Positions 37,004-45,352 of a stretch of DNA of 64,000 nt are shown piece by piece. Numbering within the stretch: the first letter of the stretch is position 1; each line of letters opens with the position of its first letter. The stretch lies in NCBI RefSeq assembly GCF_026802175.1, contig NZ_CP113797.1, positions 5,433,026 to 5,497,025 on the forward strand, in the 5' to 3' direction. The notes under the pieces were generated by a model, which made no database searches, was not told the DNA's origin, and was given only the letters and a program-made list of their open reading frames with translations. The position numbers were made by a program, and so were the translations under genes. This DNA comes from Thermocoleostomius sinensis A174. Its GTDB lineage: Bacteria; Cyanobacteriota; Cyanobacteriia; Elainellales; Elainellaceae.

Positions 37004-37183
37004 CTAGCCCAAACTAGCCAAACCGATGTAGTTTGCTTCGGCTTCAAGCTGGCGTACCAATTCTGTGTTGCCTTGCGCTCTAGCGACCTCTAGACGACGC
37101 TGTAAATTTTTCCGTAGGTTTTCGCGGTGCAATTGAGTGGTTTGTGCAATCAGTTGTTGACGATTTTTGTTCATAGCGGACAT
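37004..37183 (-). CDS. small conserved charged protein, 56-59 residues
   Basis: The product reads MNKNRQQLIAQTTQLHREN, then LRKNLQRRLEVARAQGNTEL and VRQLEAEANYIGLASLG, an almost entirely helical charged protein. I recall very similar short cyanobacterial proteins with HRENLRKNLQ-RLEVARAQGN. The frame starts either at ATG 37183 (MSAMNKNRQ) or ATG 37174; neither has a strong ribosome-binding site. It is too short for standard ORF limits. Function is unknown; it is probably soluble, possibly coiled-coil-forming. Confidence 0.65.
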   Translation of the reverse strand: MSAMNKNRQQLIAQTTQLHRENLRKNLQRRLEVARAQGNTELVRQLEAEANYIGLASLG

Positions 37184-37305
37184 TTCTACAAGCTACTCTG
37201 TGATAAGGGGAGTATCTTTAAAGTTAGCACAAAAAGAAAAAAGTAACATAAGCTACAGAATTTCTTGTCATTGAGGCGGAGGTATTCACCCGTTCAGAAT
37301 TCGCG

Positions 37306-37500
37306 TCATCGCACTCCTATCCAGGTAAAAAAATCTTGATGAGTCAAGAGTTCTAGAATCAGCAGTGCCACAAACCCGATCATGGCAAACCGTCCATTAA
37401 TCCGTTCAGCATAATCTGTCCAACCAAAGGCAGGTTCCGGTGGTTGAATATTTGATTGTGGGGATGAGGATTGAGATGCAGAAGTTTGTTCAGAAGTCAT
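37306..37500 (-). CDS. hli: high light-inducible protein (Hli/SCP, one-helix CAB family)
   Basis: This 64-residue thylakoid membrane protein has a polar N-terminal tail (SASQSSSPQSNIQPPEP). FGWTDYAERINGRFAMIGFVALLILELL contains the ExxNGRxAM chlorophyll-binding motif and a single membrane helix. Hli proteins bind chlorophyll and carotenoid, protect photosystem II assembly intermediates and dissipate energy. The stop is followed by the small charged gene on the same strand. No HLR1-type operator was recognised upstream. Confidence 0.93.
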   Translation of the reverse strand: MTSEQTSASQSSSPQSNIQPPEPAFGWTDYAERINGRFAMIGFVALLILELLTHQDFFTWIGVR

Positions 37501-38554
37501 GATGATGTGTTGCCCCTAGTCCTTGCAAGAAGCTAGGGTATCAAACTCTCTTTCCCTTGACAATGTTCTAGCCTATAAGCTAACCAGTTCAGGCTTCAGC
37601 GAGATGCTTATCTCCGTCAAGGAGTTAGAGCAAGGATCTAGATGGGAGCGTGTCACGTCCATTGCTCTTACCCTAAATCCCTCGTTTTTGGGAGAGAGGC
37701 TTCAATCCGGCTCCTCTTCTTTCTGCGTGAGAGAAGAAGTTGGGGGATGGGGTTGGATTGGCAAAGGTGACATGCCCCATTTAGACTAGGCTGCTTTAGT
37801 CTGAACCGATCGCAACGTCATTTGCAATGAGTACCTTCTAGCTAATCGGTCAGGAGATTTTGTTATTAAAGTTCCTGAAAAAACCGATAAGAATTGGCAA
37901 AATCCTGGTGAAACTAAACAACTTTGTAGCTTTAGTCACTGAAATAAGATCAGTAAAATTAAAATACAAAATTTTGTCAGTTTGAATACATTTTCTACTT
38001 GCGAGTTGTTTCAGTTTTCCTATTGATTTCTCTCATAAGACGTATTAGGTTTTTCCCTCCTTTTCATTAAGAATTGACGAAAATTCAGAACCCTTGCGCG
38101 GAAAACCACTGATAGTCCTTGAGGGAATCTGTATTAGCTATGAATTAAGCAACGTCCTCAGCGATTTGGCAAAGCTGTTCAGTCTGAACAACTTTGCCGG
38201 GTTGAGATTGCTAAATATAACCCAATTTCACTTCTGCGTCGCTGAAATTCTCGATCGCTGAACCTGAAATACTTGCTCTGTAACAGTTCTATTATTTACA
38301 ACAAAAGATCTGTCCAAAGAAACAACTTAAGGGGGTGGTCATTTTGTCAAACGATTGTTATCTTTTGTAATAAATAAGGTGTTCATGAATGGTTATGGGC
38401 ATACTCATACCCAAACCTAGGATTCAACTCCTTAGCTTCGTTTATTTGCTTTATCAACAGCGGTGCAATCTTGGCTCATCATTCTTTAACCCTTGAATCT
38501 TTGAACCACGATGCTCGCAATTGTTTATCACTCATCACCTTTTGGAGGTCTATT
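37501..38554. other. long intergenic region upstream of nblA
   Basis: More than a kilobase without a convincing gene. It holds dispersed repeat copy 3 (37669-37754) and an AT-rich stretch (37850-38470) that is the likely promoter region of nblA. A palindrome-like TGTAA-N12-TTACA lies at 38279-38300, but its spacing does not fit NtcA (GTA-N8-TAC). Frames opening at 37523 and 38471 are not supported. Confidence 0.6.
37669..37754. repeat. dispersed C/G-rich repeat, copy 3
   Basis: It reads CCCTAAATCCCTC, TTGGGAGAGAGGCTTCAATC, CCGGCTCCTCTTC and ends GAGAAGAAGTTGGGGGATGGGG. The order of blocks matches copy 1 (CCGGCTC..CTTC core, then GTTGGGGGATG). It is noncoding. Confidence 0.7.
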
Positions 38555-38749
38555 GTGGATAAGCCGATCGAACTTTCTCTAGAACAGCAGTTCAGTCTTC
38601 GCTCTTTTCAAGATCAAGTCGCCAACATGAGTAGAGAGCAAGCTCAGCAGTTTCTTATTAAGCTCTATGAACAAATGATGTTACGAGAAACCATGTATAA
38701 GCACTTCCTCAAGCATCAGTGGGGAATTGAATCAGGTCCTCAATTTTAA
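38555..38749 (+). CDS. nblA: phycobilisome degradation protein NblA, GTG start
   Basis: NblA is a small helical protein that binds phycobiliproteins and recruits the Clp protease so that phycobilisomes are broken down in nitrogen or sulfur starvation. The 64-residue product reads MDKPIELSLEQQFSLRSFQ, then SREQAQQFLIKLYEQMMLRETMYKHFLKHQWGIE, which covers the complete family. A ribosome-binding site GGAGGT ends five bases before GTG 38555, so this is the true start; a longer frame beginning at TTG 38471 would add 28 non-family residues. The gene indicates that the host has phycobilisomes. Confidence 0.9.
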   Translation: MDKPIELSLEQQFSLRSFQDQVANMSREQAQQFLIKLYEQMMLRETMYKHFLKHQWGIESGPQF

Positions 38750-39251
38750 TTGAGGTTACGTAGTTGGAACCTCCCTCTCTTGCTTTGTTCTCGCGAGGAA
38801 AGGGGCTGGGGATGTTGGGGCGACAACTCGTTTCCTAATGGCTTAGTTTTGTACTTATTGTTCTTCAACTTCTACGTCTAAGTTTTGCGCTTGTATTTCC
38901 GTGGAGTTGCTGCATCGTTTGCGAATCTATCGTTCAGTTTGTGGGATGGTATCCGCTCGCTCATGCTCTGCTTCCTGGTTATTCGCTACACTCCGGGGTT
39001 ATGGTTCCCGTCAACCTGGTTCAGCACGATCGCCTCTGCTAGTGAGTTTGTTTCCCACTCTAGCAACGCTAAAAAGCTTTAATCCTATCAATCAATAGAG
39101 TAGTTACAAAATTAGCCCACAGAGTGGAAAATCCTGTGAAAGATCTCTACTGGCGGTTTCACGGGATAACAAGGCTGGGCTATCAAGAATGGTACAAGAG
39201 TGTTAGGGTTATGAGAGGTCAAATTCGCTCATAATTCTGCCTAAGCTAGCC
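38750..39251. other. intergenic region with repeat copy 4 and no clear gene
   Basis: About 500 bases between nblA and the universal stress protein gene. The first part (38770-38820) is a shortened copy of the dispersed C/G-rich repeat, ending CTGGGGATGTTGGGG. Two overlapping frames of about 65 codons (38885-39098) have no ribosome-binding site or recognisable sequence. The promoter of the stress protein gene should lie near the end. Confidence 0.55.
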
Positions 39252-40139
39252 ATGTTTCAGCGCCTTTTGATTTGCACAGACCTTGTCGATGGATTGCAGC
39301 GGTTGGTTGACTTTGTCCCCAGTCTGGCGGTTGGTGGTGTTCAGCAAATTGTGTTTTTGCACATTGTTCCACTGTCGGGCGATCAAGCTGTGCCCCGAGC
39401 CGACAAAGAAGCCATGGAAGCAGCCCGTCAAAAGCTGGCAGTGGCTCAAAATCATACCCCTAACGGAGTTGAAGTTCACGTTGAAGTTCAGTGTGGGCAG
39501 CCTGTCGATCGCATTCTCGACACCGTGGATACCTACCGTTCTGACATTGTATTAATGGGGACTCAAAGCCGTAGCCTGTTGACCGAAAAGCTATTTGGCA
39601 GTACCACGATGGCCCTTTGCCAACGAACGAAGGTTCCCTTACTTGTCTTTCGCCCTCAATTGCTGTCTACTTACACCGTAGAAGAATTGAACTTGCGCTG
39701 TCGGCACTTATTCCGCTATTTCCTGATTCCCTATGATGGCAGTGATGTTGCCAAGTATCTGGTCAATCAGGTGAAACGCTTGGCTCAAAATCGTGCCCCA
39801 GAGTCGCTAGAGGAATGCTTACTTTGCTGGGTGGTGGAAGAGGTACGTCGCAGAGCCTTGGCTGATTTGGTCAAAGAGGAAGCCAAGAAGGCCCAAGCAG
39901 AGTTAGAGAAAGTAAAAGCCGATCTCGAAACCCTTGATTTGAAGGTCAGTACTGAGGTATTGCAGGGTGTTCCTGTGTCAGAAGTTCTGATGGCAGCACA
40001 AATTTACGACATTACTGCGATCGTGTCTGCATCTGACAGCATGGGCAAAATTTTAGAACTGTCTACATCTAGTTTCACAGGGGACTTGTTACGGCGCAGT
40101 TGGCACCCGGTCATCTATTTTCCAATGCAGCGGAAGTGA
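39252..40139 (+). CDS. tandem universal stress protein
   Basis: This 295-residue cytoplasmic protein is made of two Usp domains. The first (1 to about 140) runs from MFQRLLICTDL to GTQSRSLLTEKLFGSTTMAL, with the nucleotide-loop glycines partly replaced. The second begins at RYFLIPYDGSDVAKYLV and is interrupted by a charged helical insert (RRRALADLVKEEAKKAQAELEKV). It ends with GDLLRRSWHPVIYF. Usp proteins bind ATP or AMP and assist stress survival; the partner is unknown. It is convergent with the kinase gene downstream. Confidence 0.88.
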   Translation: MFQRLLICTDLVDGLQRLVDFVPSLAVGGVQQIVFLHIVPLSGDQAVPRADKEAMEAARQKLAVAQNHTPNGVEVHVEVQCGQPVDRILDTVDTYRSDIVLMGTQSRSLLTEKLFGSTTMALCQRTKVPLLVFRPQLLSTYTVEELNLRCRHLFRYFLIPYDGSDVAKYLVNQVKRLAQNRAPESLEECLLCWVVEEVRRRALADLVKEEAKKAQAELEKVKADLETLDLKVSTEVLQGVPVSEVLMAAQIYDITAIVSASDSMGKILELSTSSFTGDLLRRSWHPVIYFPMQRK

Positions 40140-40181
40140 GGCTCAGGTTCGACCGTTCAAGCCCATGACTGCATTAAAACA

Positions 40182-41726
40182 TTAAAACAACTGGCTGGGT
40201 GGATCGTCGCCTTGGCGATCGTATAACGACTCTAGTTTTAGAAGAATTTGGGGCTTGATGTCTTCAAGTGCGCCTTTAAGGTAGTCTTTACTGAGGCTAG
40301 GATTAGGTGTGGCTGAAAACCGTTGCCCGATCGCAGCCCATTGTTGTAATAGTTTGCATTGTGCCGCCGCAATGGTTGAGATCTGAATTAAGTAGCAGTG
40401 TTTAGGATTTTCTTGCGCAAAGAACAAAAGGCGATAGTGTTGGTGCTGCCCTAGCAATTGCACCATTTGCTGCCCTTGAGCAGTTTTTAGATCGAGATAA
40501 CACGGCAACCATCGTGGGCCATGCTGTTCGTTATACAACACCGTCAGCCACAGCGTCATTGGATGCGGTAGTTCTAAAAACAAAAACTGATTATAGCGCG
40601 TGCATTTCGTCCGCTTTTGAATTTCTACCAGCGGCAACATCACCCACAGTGTAGGAATGATGCCTTCATGGCAGGCGATGGCTCTAGAAAAAACAATTTC
40701 AGCGATCGGCATATTGGCAGGCCAAGTGGCGAATCGGCAGGCATCGTTGGCAGAGAGCGTGTTGGATTCTTTCAGGTACGGCGGTGTAGTCAGGCGCGAC
40801 AGCGAGGCTCCAATGCGTCGGGCAATCTGTCGTCCTGTACCGTAACGCTCTTCCAACGGCGCCAGGGTTGTCAAAATCTCTGCTACCGTTTGAGGGCGAT
40901 CGGTTGGAGATTTGGCCAAACAACTCATCACCAATCTCTCTAGCGTTCGCGAAAGTTTAATGCTGGGGTTGGCAGTCTCAAAAGATTGTGGTGGTTGAAA
41001 GTGATGAGCTTTGTACCAACCGCCAAAGCTGTGGGTGTTGGCGTGCAGCGGCATGCGCCCAGTCAACATCTGAAACATCATCACACCCAAACTGTAGATG
41101 TCCGATCGAGCATCCAGTTCCCGTCCTTCCATTTGTTCAGGAGAGGAATAGGCCAACGTTCCCATAAAGCAATTGGTTTGACTGGCTTCAGCTTGCATGA
41201 CCTTGGCAATGCCGAAATCAAGGATTTTGGTCAATTCTCCGAAGCTGTCGTTTTGGCTAACTAGGATATTGCTGGGTTTGATGTCGCGATGTACGATTGG
41301 GTAAAGCTCCCCGTCGATGTGAATGCCTTCATGGGCGCACTGTAGCCCTAAACAAATCTGGCGACACAGATGCAGAAATCGAGGAATGGAGAGCGGCTGG
41401 CGGCTGATCAAACTGCTGAGGTTATCACCCCTGAGGTATTCCATCACATAAAACGGAATACCCTCCTCGTCTATGCCATAGTCTGTAACACGAACGATGT
41501 GAATACTGCGTTGCCCCAACTGGGCACAGGTTTTAGCCTCTCGCTCAAATCGCGATCGCATTTTGCCATTCAGAAGCGTTTGGGAAAGAAATTTAATGGC
41601 AACAGGTACCCCGCCCAAGGTAATATCATCGGCTCCATACACTCGACCCATCGAACCTTGGCCCAATAGTCGCGCTAATTGATAGCGTCCTTGCAAAATT
41701 CGCCCAATGTTGGGGTCTTTCATCAT
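40182..41726 (-). CDS. serine/threonine protein kinase
   Basis: This 514-residue Hanks-type kinase shows the glycine loop LLGQGSMGRVYGAD, VAIKFL with the ATP-binding Lys, IVHRDIKPSNILV with the catalytic loop, KILDFGIAKV and GTLAYSSPEQMEG (activation and P+1 loops). All key residues are present, so it should be active. The 230 residues after the kinase domain are a cyanobacterial-type C-terminal region without a recognised domain. There is no membrane helix. Targets are unknown. Confidence 0.9.
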   Translation of the reverse strand: MMKDPNIGRILQGRYQLARLLGQGSMGRVYGADDITLGGVPVAIKFLSQTLLNGKMRSRFEREAKTCAQLGQRSIHIVRVTDYGIDEEGIPFYVMEYLRGDNLSSLISRQPLSIPRFLHLCRQICLGLQCAHEGIHIDGELYPIVHRDIKPSNILVSQNDSFGELTKILDFGIAKVMQAEASQTNCFMGTLAYSSPEQMEGRELDARSDIYSLGVMMFQMLTGRMPLHANTHSFGGWYKAHHFQPPQSFETANPSIKLSRTLERLVMSCLAKSPTDRPQTVAEILTTLAPLEERYGTGRQIARRIGASLSRLTTPPYLKESNTLSANDACRFATWPANMPIAEIVFSRAIACHEGIIPTLWVMLPLVEIQKRTKCTRYNQFLFLELPHPMTLWLTVLYNEQHGPRWLPCYLDLKTAQGQQMVQLLGQHQHYRLLFFAQENPKHCYLIQISTIAAAQCKLLQQWAAIGQRFSATPNPSLSKDYLKGALEDIKPQILLKLESLYDRQGDDPPSQLF

Positions 41727-41929
41727 GGGGGACTCTTCTTAGACCAGATGCTGGCCCAGACCTGAGGAGTGATTTACGATGTCAATAGGGAACAGGAAAG
41801 AACAAAAAATAGGGGGGTGGGTTCAGTAAAATGCCTTGCTTTGGTGCCAGCGATTGCCGTAGGTAAAGAATTCCCACATTTGCCAGTATTTGTAACAAAC
41901 GTAGCAACCCTTTGTAATAGTTGTGTGAA

Positions 41930-42814
41930 CTATTGCCCCAGATAAGCTTCCAATACGGCTGGATTGCGTTGTACTTCAGCCGGCGTGCCAGATGCTAAAT
42001 TGCGTCCCTCGGCTAATACCCAAACGCGATCGCACAGGGACATAATCACATCCATGTTGTGTTCAATAATCAAAAAGGTAATGCCTTCCTGGTTCCAGCG
42101 TTGAATGTGATTACAAATCTGATTAATCAGGGTAGGATTTACCCCTGCGGCGGGTTCGTCTAACAAAATCAGCTTGGGCTGCACCATCATGGCTCGGGCA
42201 ATCTCTAGCAGCTTTCGTTGCCCGCCCGAAAGTGCTCCCGCATAGGACTGAGCCATGTGCGATAGTCCTACCGACTCCAAAATTTCGCTCGCGAGTTCAC
42301 GCTGCTGCCGTTCTTGCCGAGCCGTTTTTCCAGGGCGAAACCACACATTCCAAAAATTTTCGCCTGTTTGCTGCTGGGCTGCCAGTAGCATGTTTTCCAT
42401 GACTGACAGTCGGGAAAGCACCCGTGCTACCTGAAACGTGCGCACCATGCCAAGTTGAGCAATTTGGTGAGATGGCAGATGATGAATGGCATTGCCATCA
42501 AAGATCACCTCACCACTGTCAGGACGAGTGAAGTTGGCTAGCAAATTAAACAATGTGGTTTTTCCGGCTCCATTAGGGCCAATCAGCCCTGTAATGCTAC
42601 CGTGGGGCACCTCGATCGAAGCGCGATCGACCGCTTTGATGCCACCAAAGTATTTGCTGAGGTGAGTGGCGGTGAGGAGAGAGGGAAGTGGGGAGTGGGG
42701 AATCGGGAGTGGGGAATCGGGAGTGGGGAATCGAGAGTGGGATTTAGAGTCAATTGCATCTCTGTTCGTCCTTCTACTCTCATCGTGCATCCTTTGTTGT
42801 TGCCTATCGTCCAA
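41930..42814 (-). CDS. branched-chain/neutral amino-acid ABC transporter ATPase (LivG/NatA type)
   Basis: This ATPase shows Walker A GPNGAGKTT, signature LSGGQRKLLEIARAMM, Walker B LILLDEPAAGVNP and switch His in FLIIEHNMDVIMSL. The N-terminal 45 residues before LLTATHLSKYFGG are abnormal: they hold TPDSPLPIPHSPLP, encoded by a 14-base tandem repeat (42692-42741). The start is TTG 42814, overlapping the permease gene and preceded by GGAGG, or ATG 42790; both lie before the repeat. Downstream partners (LivF, LivH, LivJ type) are not here. It works with the permease at 42804. Confidence 0.87.
   Translation of the reverse strand: MDDRQQQRMHDESRRTNRDAIDSKSHSRFPTPDSPLPIPHSPLPSLLTATHLSKYFGGIKAVDRASIEVPHGSITGLIGPNGAGKTTLFNLLANFTRPDSGEVIFDGNAIHHLPSHQIAQLGMVRTFQVARVLSRLSVMENMLLAAQQQTGENFWNVWFRPGKTARQERQQRELASEILESVGLSHMAQSYAGALSGGQRKLLEIARAMMVQPKLILLDEPAAGVNPTLINQICNHIQRWNQEGITFLIIEHNMDVIMSLCDRVWVLAEGRNLASGTPAEVQRNPAVLEAYLGQ
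42692..42741. repeat. 14-base tandem repeat inside the ATPase gene
   Basis: Three perfect units GGAGTGGGGAATCG and a partial fourth (AGAGTGGG) lie in the 5' coding region of the ABC ATPase gene and encode proline/serine-rich residues on the minus strand. The repeat keeps frame only imperfectly (14 is not a multiple of 3), so unit number could shift the frame. Confidence 0.85.
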
Positions 42815-44117
42815 GGGTCAGTTCCTCCTTCTTGCCTAAAATACCTTGGGGTCGCCACATCATTAAGACAATCAGCAATAACCCAATCACCATGACGCGG
42901 AAGGCTCCCAGTCGGGCGTCTTCTAGGGGGATAATATCCCGTAGCACAAATCGAGTGATGGTATCATAAGCCCAGAAGATGGCGGCTCCCAGTAGGGTTC
43001 CAGCGTTGCTGCCTGCCCCCCCTAACACTACAATCGTCCAGGCGTTGAATGTCACTAGGGGTTGAAAGTTGTCGGGATAAACGGTGGTGAGTTGCCAAGC
43101 ATAGAAAGCTCCGGCGATTCCAGCGATTGCGCCACCCAACATCAGCGATTGCAGCTTGTACCAAAACACATTTTTGCCTAAAGCTCTGGCCACGTCTTCG
43201 TCTTCACGGATAGCCTTGAGCACTCGACCCCAGGGCGATCGCACTAGTTTTTCCAAAGCCCAGTACAGCAACGCTACCGTTAGAACAGCCAGGAACATCA
43301 GCCCGGTTTTGGAGGGATTGCGATCGTAGGTATAAAGTGCACTGACCGCAAACCGCAACACCCAAAGGCTTAGCAATGCCAGAATCACATTACATACGAT
43401 CGTTAGTCCGGGTGTCCAGGCATCTAATCGCGGCATGATGCGCTGTCCAAGCCAGCTATAGAGAACGATTGTACCGATCACAGCAGCTAATAGCCCTAAT
43501 CCAAGCACGCCCGCAGGAATCGTATTAGCGAGTTTCAGTTCCCTAGCCACCAGTCCAATGCCATAGAGCAGTAGACCACAGGAGGTGACATATCCCAAGG
43601 CGGCCAACCCACTTTTTAGCAACCCTTCTGAAGGAATGGTTTTCACCTGTTGCTGTAACCACTTCCACCACTGCCAATATCCCAACCCCATGACTCCTAA
43701 GAGAACAGCAATCATAGCAATCCGAATGGGCAGTCCAGGGTTGAAATTAGCTAGGGGCAGGGGAAAGCGCTGAATGCCAGCCGTGCCGCGAGTCAGCCAG
43801 GTTTCATTGATTGCCACCAAACGTAACAGTTCGGATACGCCAATCGTCACGATCGCTAAATAATCTGTGCGTAATCGCAAGGTGGAGAAGCCAATTAGCA
43901 GACCCAGCAAAGCAGCGACAGCGGCTCCGGCCAGTACAGCAAAAATTAGGGGTACCCCTCTGAGCGCTAGCAGTACCGTGGTGTAGGCTCCCAGCGTCAT
44001 GAACGCTACATGTCCAAAGTTAATTAGCCCGGTGAATCCCCATTGCAAATTGAGTCCTAACCCAAAGATGGCAAAGGTGGCTGCGAAGATGATTAGAGAA
44101 ACAATAAAGCCTTGCAT
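42804..44117 (-). CDS. branched-chain/neutral amino-acid ABC transporter permease (LivM/NatC type)
   Basis: This 437-residue inner-membrane permease of the LivM family has about ten helices. Its N-terminus shows the family signature LQWGFTGLINFGHVAFMTLGAY, and the conserved cytoplasmic loop lies in RSPWGRVLKAIREDEDVARALGKN. The length exceeds LivM because of extra helices in the middle of the chain (GVMGLGYWQWWKWL onward). The ATPase gene overlaps its end, so the two are co-transcribed. The transported amino acid is unknown. Confidence 0.87.
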   Translation of the reverse strand: MQGFIVSLIIFAATFAIFGLGLNLQWGFTGLINFGHVAFMTLGAYTTVLLALRGVPLIFAVLAGAAVAALLGLLIGFSTLRLRTDYLAIVTIGVSELLRLVAINETWLTRGTAGIQRFPLPLANFNPGLPIRIAMIAVLLGVMGLGYWQWWKWLQQQVKTIPSEGLLKSGLAALGYVTSCGLLLYGIGLVARELKLANTIPAGVLGLGLLAAVIGTIVLYSWLGQRIMPRLDAWTPGLTIVCNVILALLSLWVLRFAVSALYTYDRNPSKTGLMFLAVLTVALLYWALEKLVRSPWGRVLKAIREDEDVARALGKNVFWYKLQSLMLGGAIAGIAGAFYAWQLTTVYPDNFQPLVTFNAWTIVVLGGAGSNAGTLLGAAIFWAYDTITRFVLRDIIPLEDARLGAFRVMVIGLLLIVLMMWRPQGILGKKEELTLGR

Positions 44118-44230
44118 GATTGTTTGGGGCAGTCACATAAAGAGATATCAGCGATCGTAAAGGCTGATGGACTCCTGTTTTGTATCATTTTTTGAAAAAA
44201 TAGGCGTTGTTGCTCGGAGATATGGCTCTT

Positions 44231-44258
44231 GTTAGGGCATTTTGTGAAACACCCTGAC
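44231..44258. repeat. palindromic repeat GTAAGGGC-type, inverted copy
   Basis: GTTAGGGCATTTTGTGAAAC followed by ACCCTGAC matches the reverse complement of the 25825 element at 24 of 28 positions by eye. It lies in the gap between the permease and the TPR gene. Confidence 0.6.
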
Positions 44259-44339
44259 AGTGGGGATCAGGGATGGCAAATCATGCTTAAATTCGGTAAT
44301 GCCAAAAAAGATTTGAACAGGTGCTTCTTCGGCGAGTTT

Positions 44340-45170
44340 CTAGCGACTGTTCATCAAATTTCGAAACGCATCAGTATCACGAATGGCATCAAAATACGCA
44401 TCGGTTTGAGCCATGACTCGATACAGGTTCGGGCTGAGAATGATCGCTCGATGTAGATATTTGATAGCTTGCTCCAAATTGCCTTGCCTGACATAGGCGC
44501 AGGCTTTCCCATACCAGGCATTAGGATTATCCGATTTGTAGTTGAGGGAGGTATCGAAACTAATGATTGCGTCTACCAGGCGATCGAGTTTGATCAGCAC
44601 CAACCCTCGATAGTTCCAAGCATAGAAGCAAGTGCGCTTTAAAGTCAGGACAGTCTCTAGACAGGACAGGGCGTCGTCGTAGCGCCGTAGGGCTGCCAAC
44701 GCCACTGCTCGGCTGTACCACGTTCGATAGTGATCGGGCTTGAGTTCGATCGCCCGCTCAAAACTAGCGATGGCTTCTCGATAGCGATAGAGGCAACTGT
44801 AGGATTGCCCTTGGTTGTACCAGACTTTAGCATCATTGGCATCAAATTTGAGCGCTCGACTGAAGCTTTCGAGGGCAGCTTCATGGCGTCCTAGTTTAGC
44901 CAGGGCAATGCCTTTGCCATGCCAAGCCATGGCAAACTTGGGTTTAATGTCAATGGCTCGTTCAAAACTGGCAATTGCGTCTTCATGTAAGCCTAGTTCG
45001 TATAAGGCACAGCCCCGTTCACTCCAAGCTTCATAATGATCGGGTTGGCGATCGAGGACTTTATCAAAGCGGGCAACCGCACCTTCATAGCGCCCTACTC
45101 GATAAAGGGCGTGTCCCTGTTCGTATAAGGTTTTGAGGTCTTGATAGTGGCTCTCTGGATGGTGGCTCAT
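44340..45170 (-). CDS. tetratricopeptide repeat protein
   Basis: This 276-residue protein is built almost wholly of about seven TPR units, each with the W/G/Y/A/P spacing (AWSERGCALYELGLHEDAIASFERAI is a clear example, with further units at KVWYNQGQSYSCLYRYREAI and TWYSRAVALAALRRYDDAL). TPR proteins are scaffolds for protein complexes. No signal peptide or membrane helix is evident. The partner is unknown. Confidence 0.88.
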   Translation of the reverse strand: MSHHPESHYQDLKTLYEQGHALYRVGRYEGAVARFDKVLDRQPDHYEAWSERGCALYELGLHEDAIASFERAIDIKPKFAMAWHGKGIALAKLGRHEAALESFSRALKFDANDAKVWYNQGQSYSCLYRYREAIASFERAIELKPDHYRTWYSRAVALAALRRYDDALSCLETVLTLKRTCFYAWNYRGLVLIKLDRLVDAIISFDTSLNYKSDNPNAWYGKACAYVRQGNLEQAIKYLHRAIILSPNLYRVMAQTDAYFDAIRDTDAFRNLMNSR

Positions 45171-45352
45171 AGTGAATCTGAGTAGAGATAATCGACTGGT
45201 TGCCTCTATAGAAGAAAGTCGTCTCTACAGAATGAATTCAGAAATGGTAAATGCTATGACCCCTGAACTGGCTAGTTTAGTGTTCCCACTTCGAGGGGGT
45301 GAAATCAAATTCACAGCTAAAAAATTCACAGCTAGAAATCTTGGAGTGGCAT

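Noticed and set aside
38279..38300. NtcA operator upstream of nblA
   Set aside because: TGTAA-N12-TTACA is symmetric but its GTA to TAC spacing is 14, not the required 8.
38885..39098. Two overlapping frames of about 65 codons between nblA and the stress protein gene
   Set aside because: No ribosome-binding site, no recognisable motif, and both frames compete over the same sequence.
42692..42741. CRISPR array
   Set aside because: Units are 14 bases, contiguous and lack spacers. No other repeat in the window has the spacer-repeat layout, and no cas genes are present.
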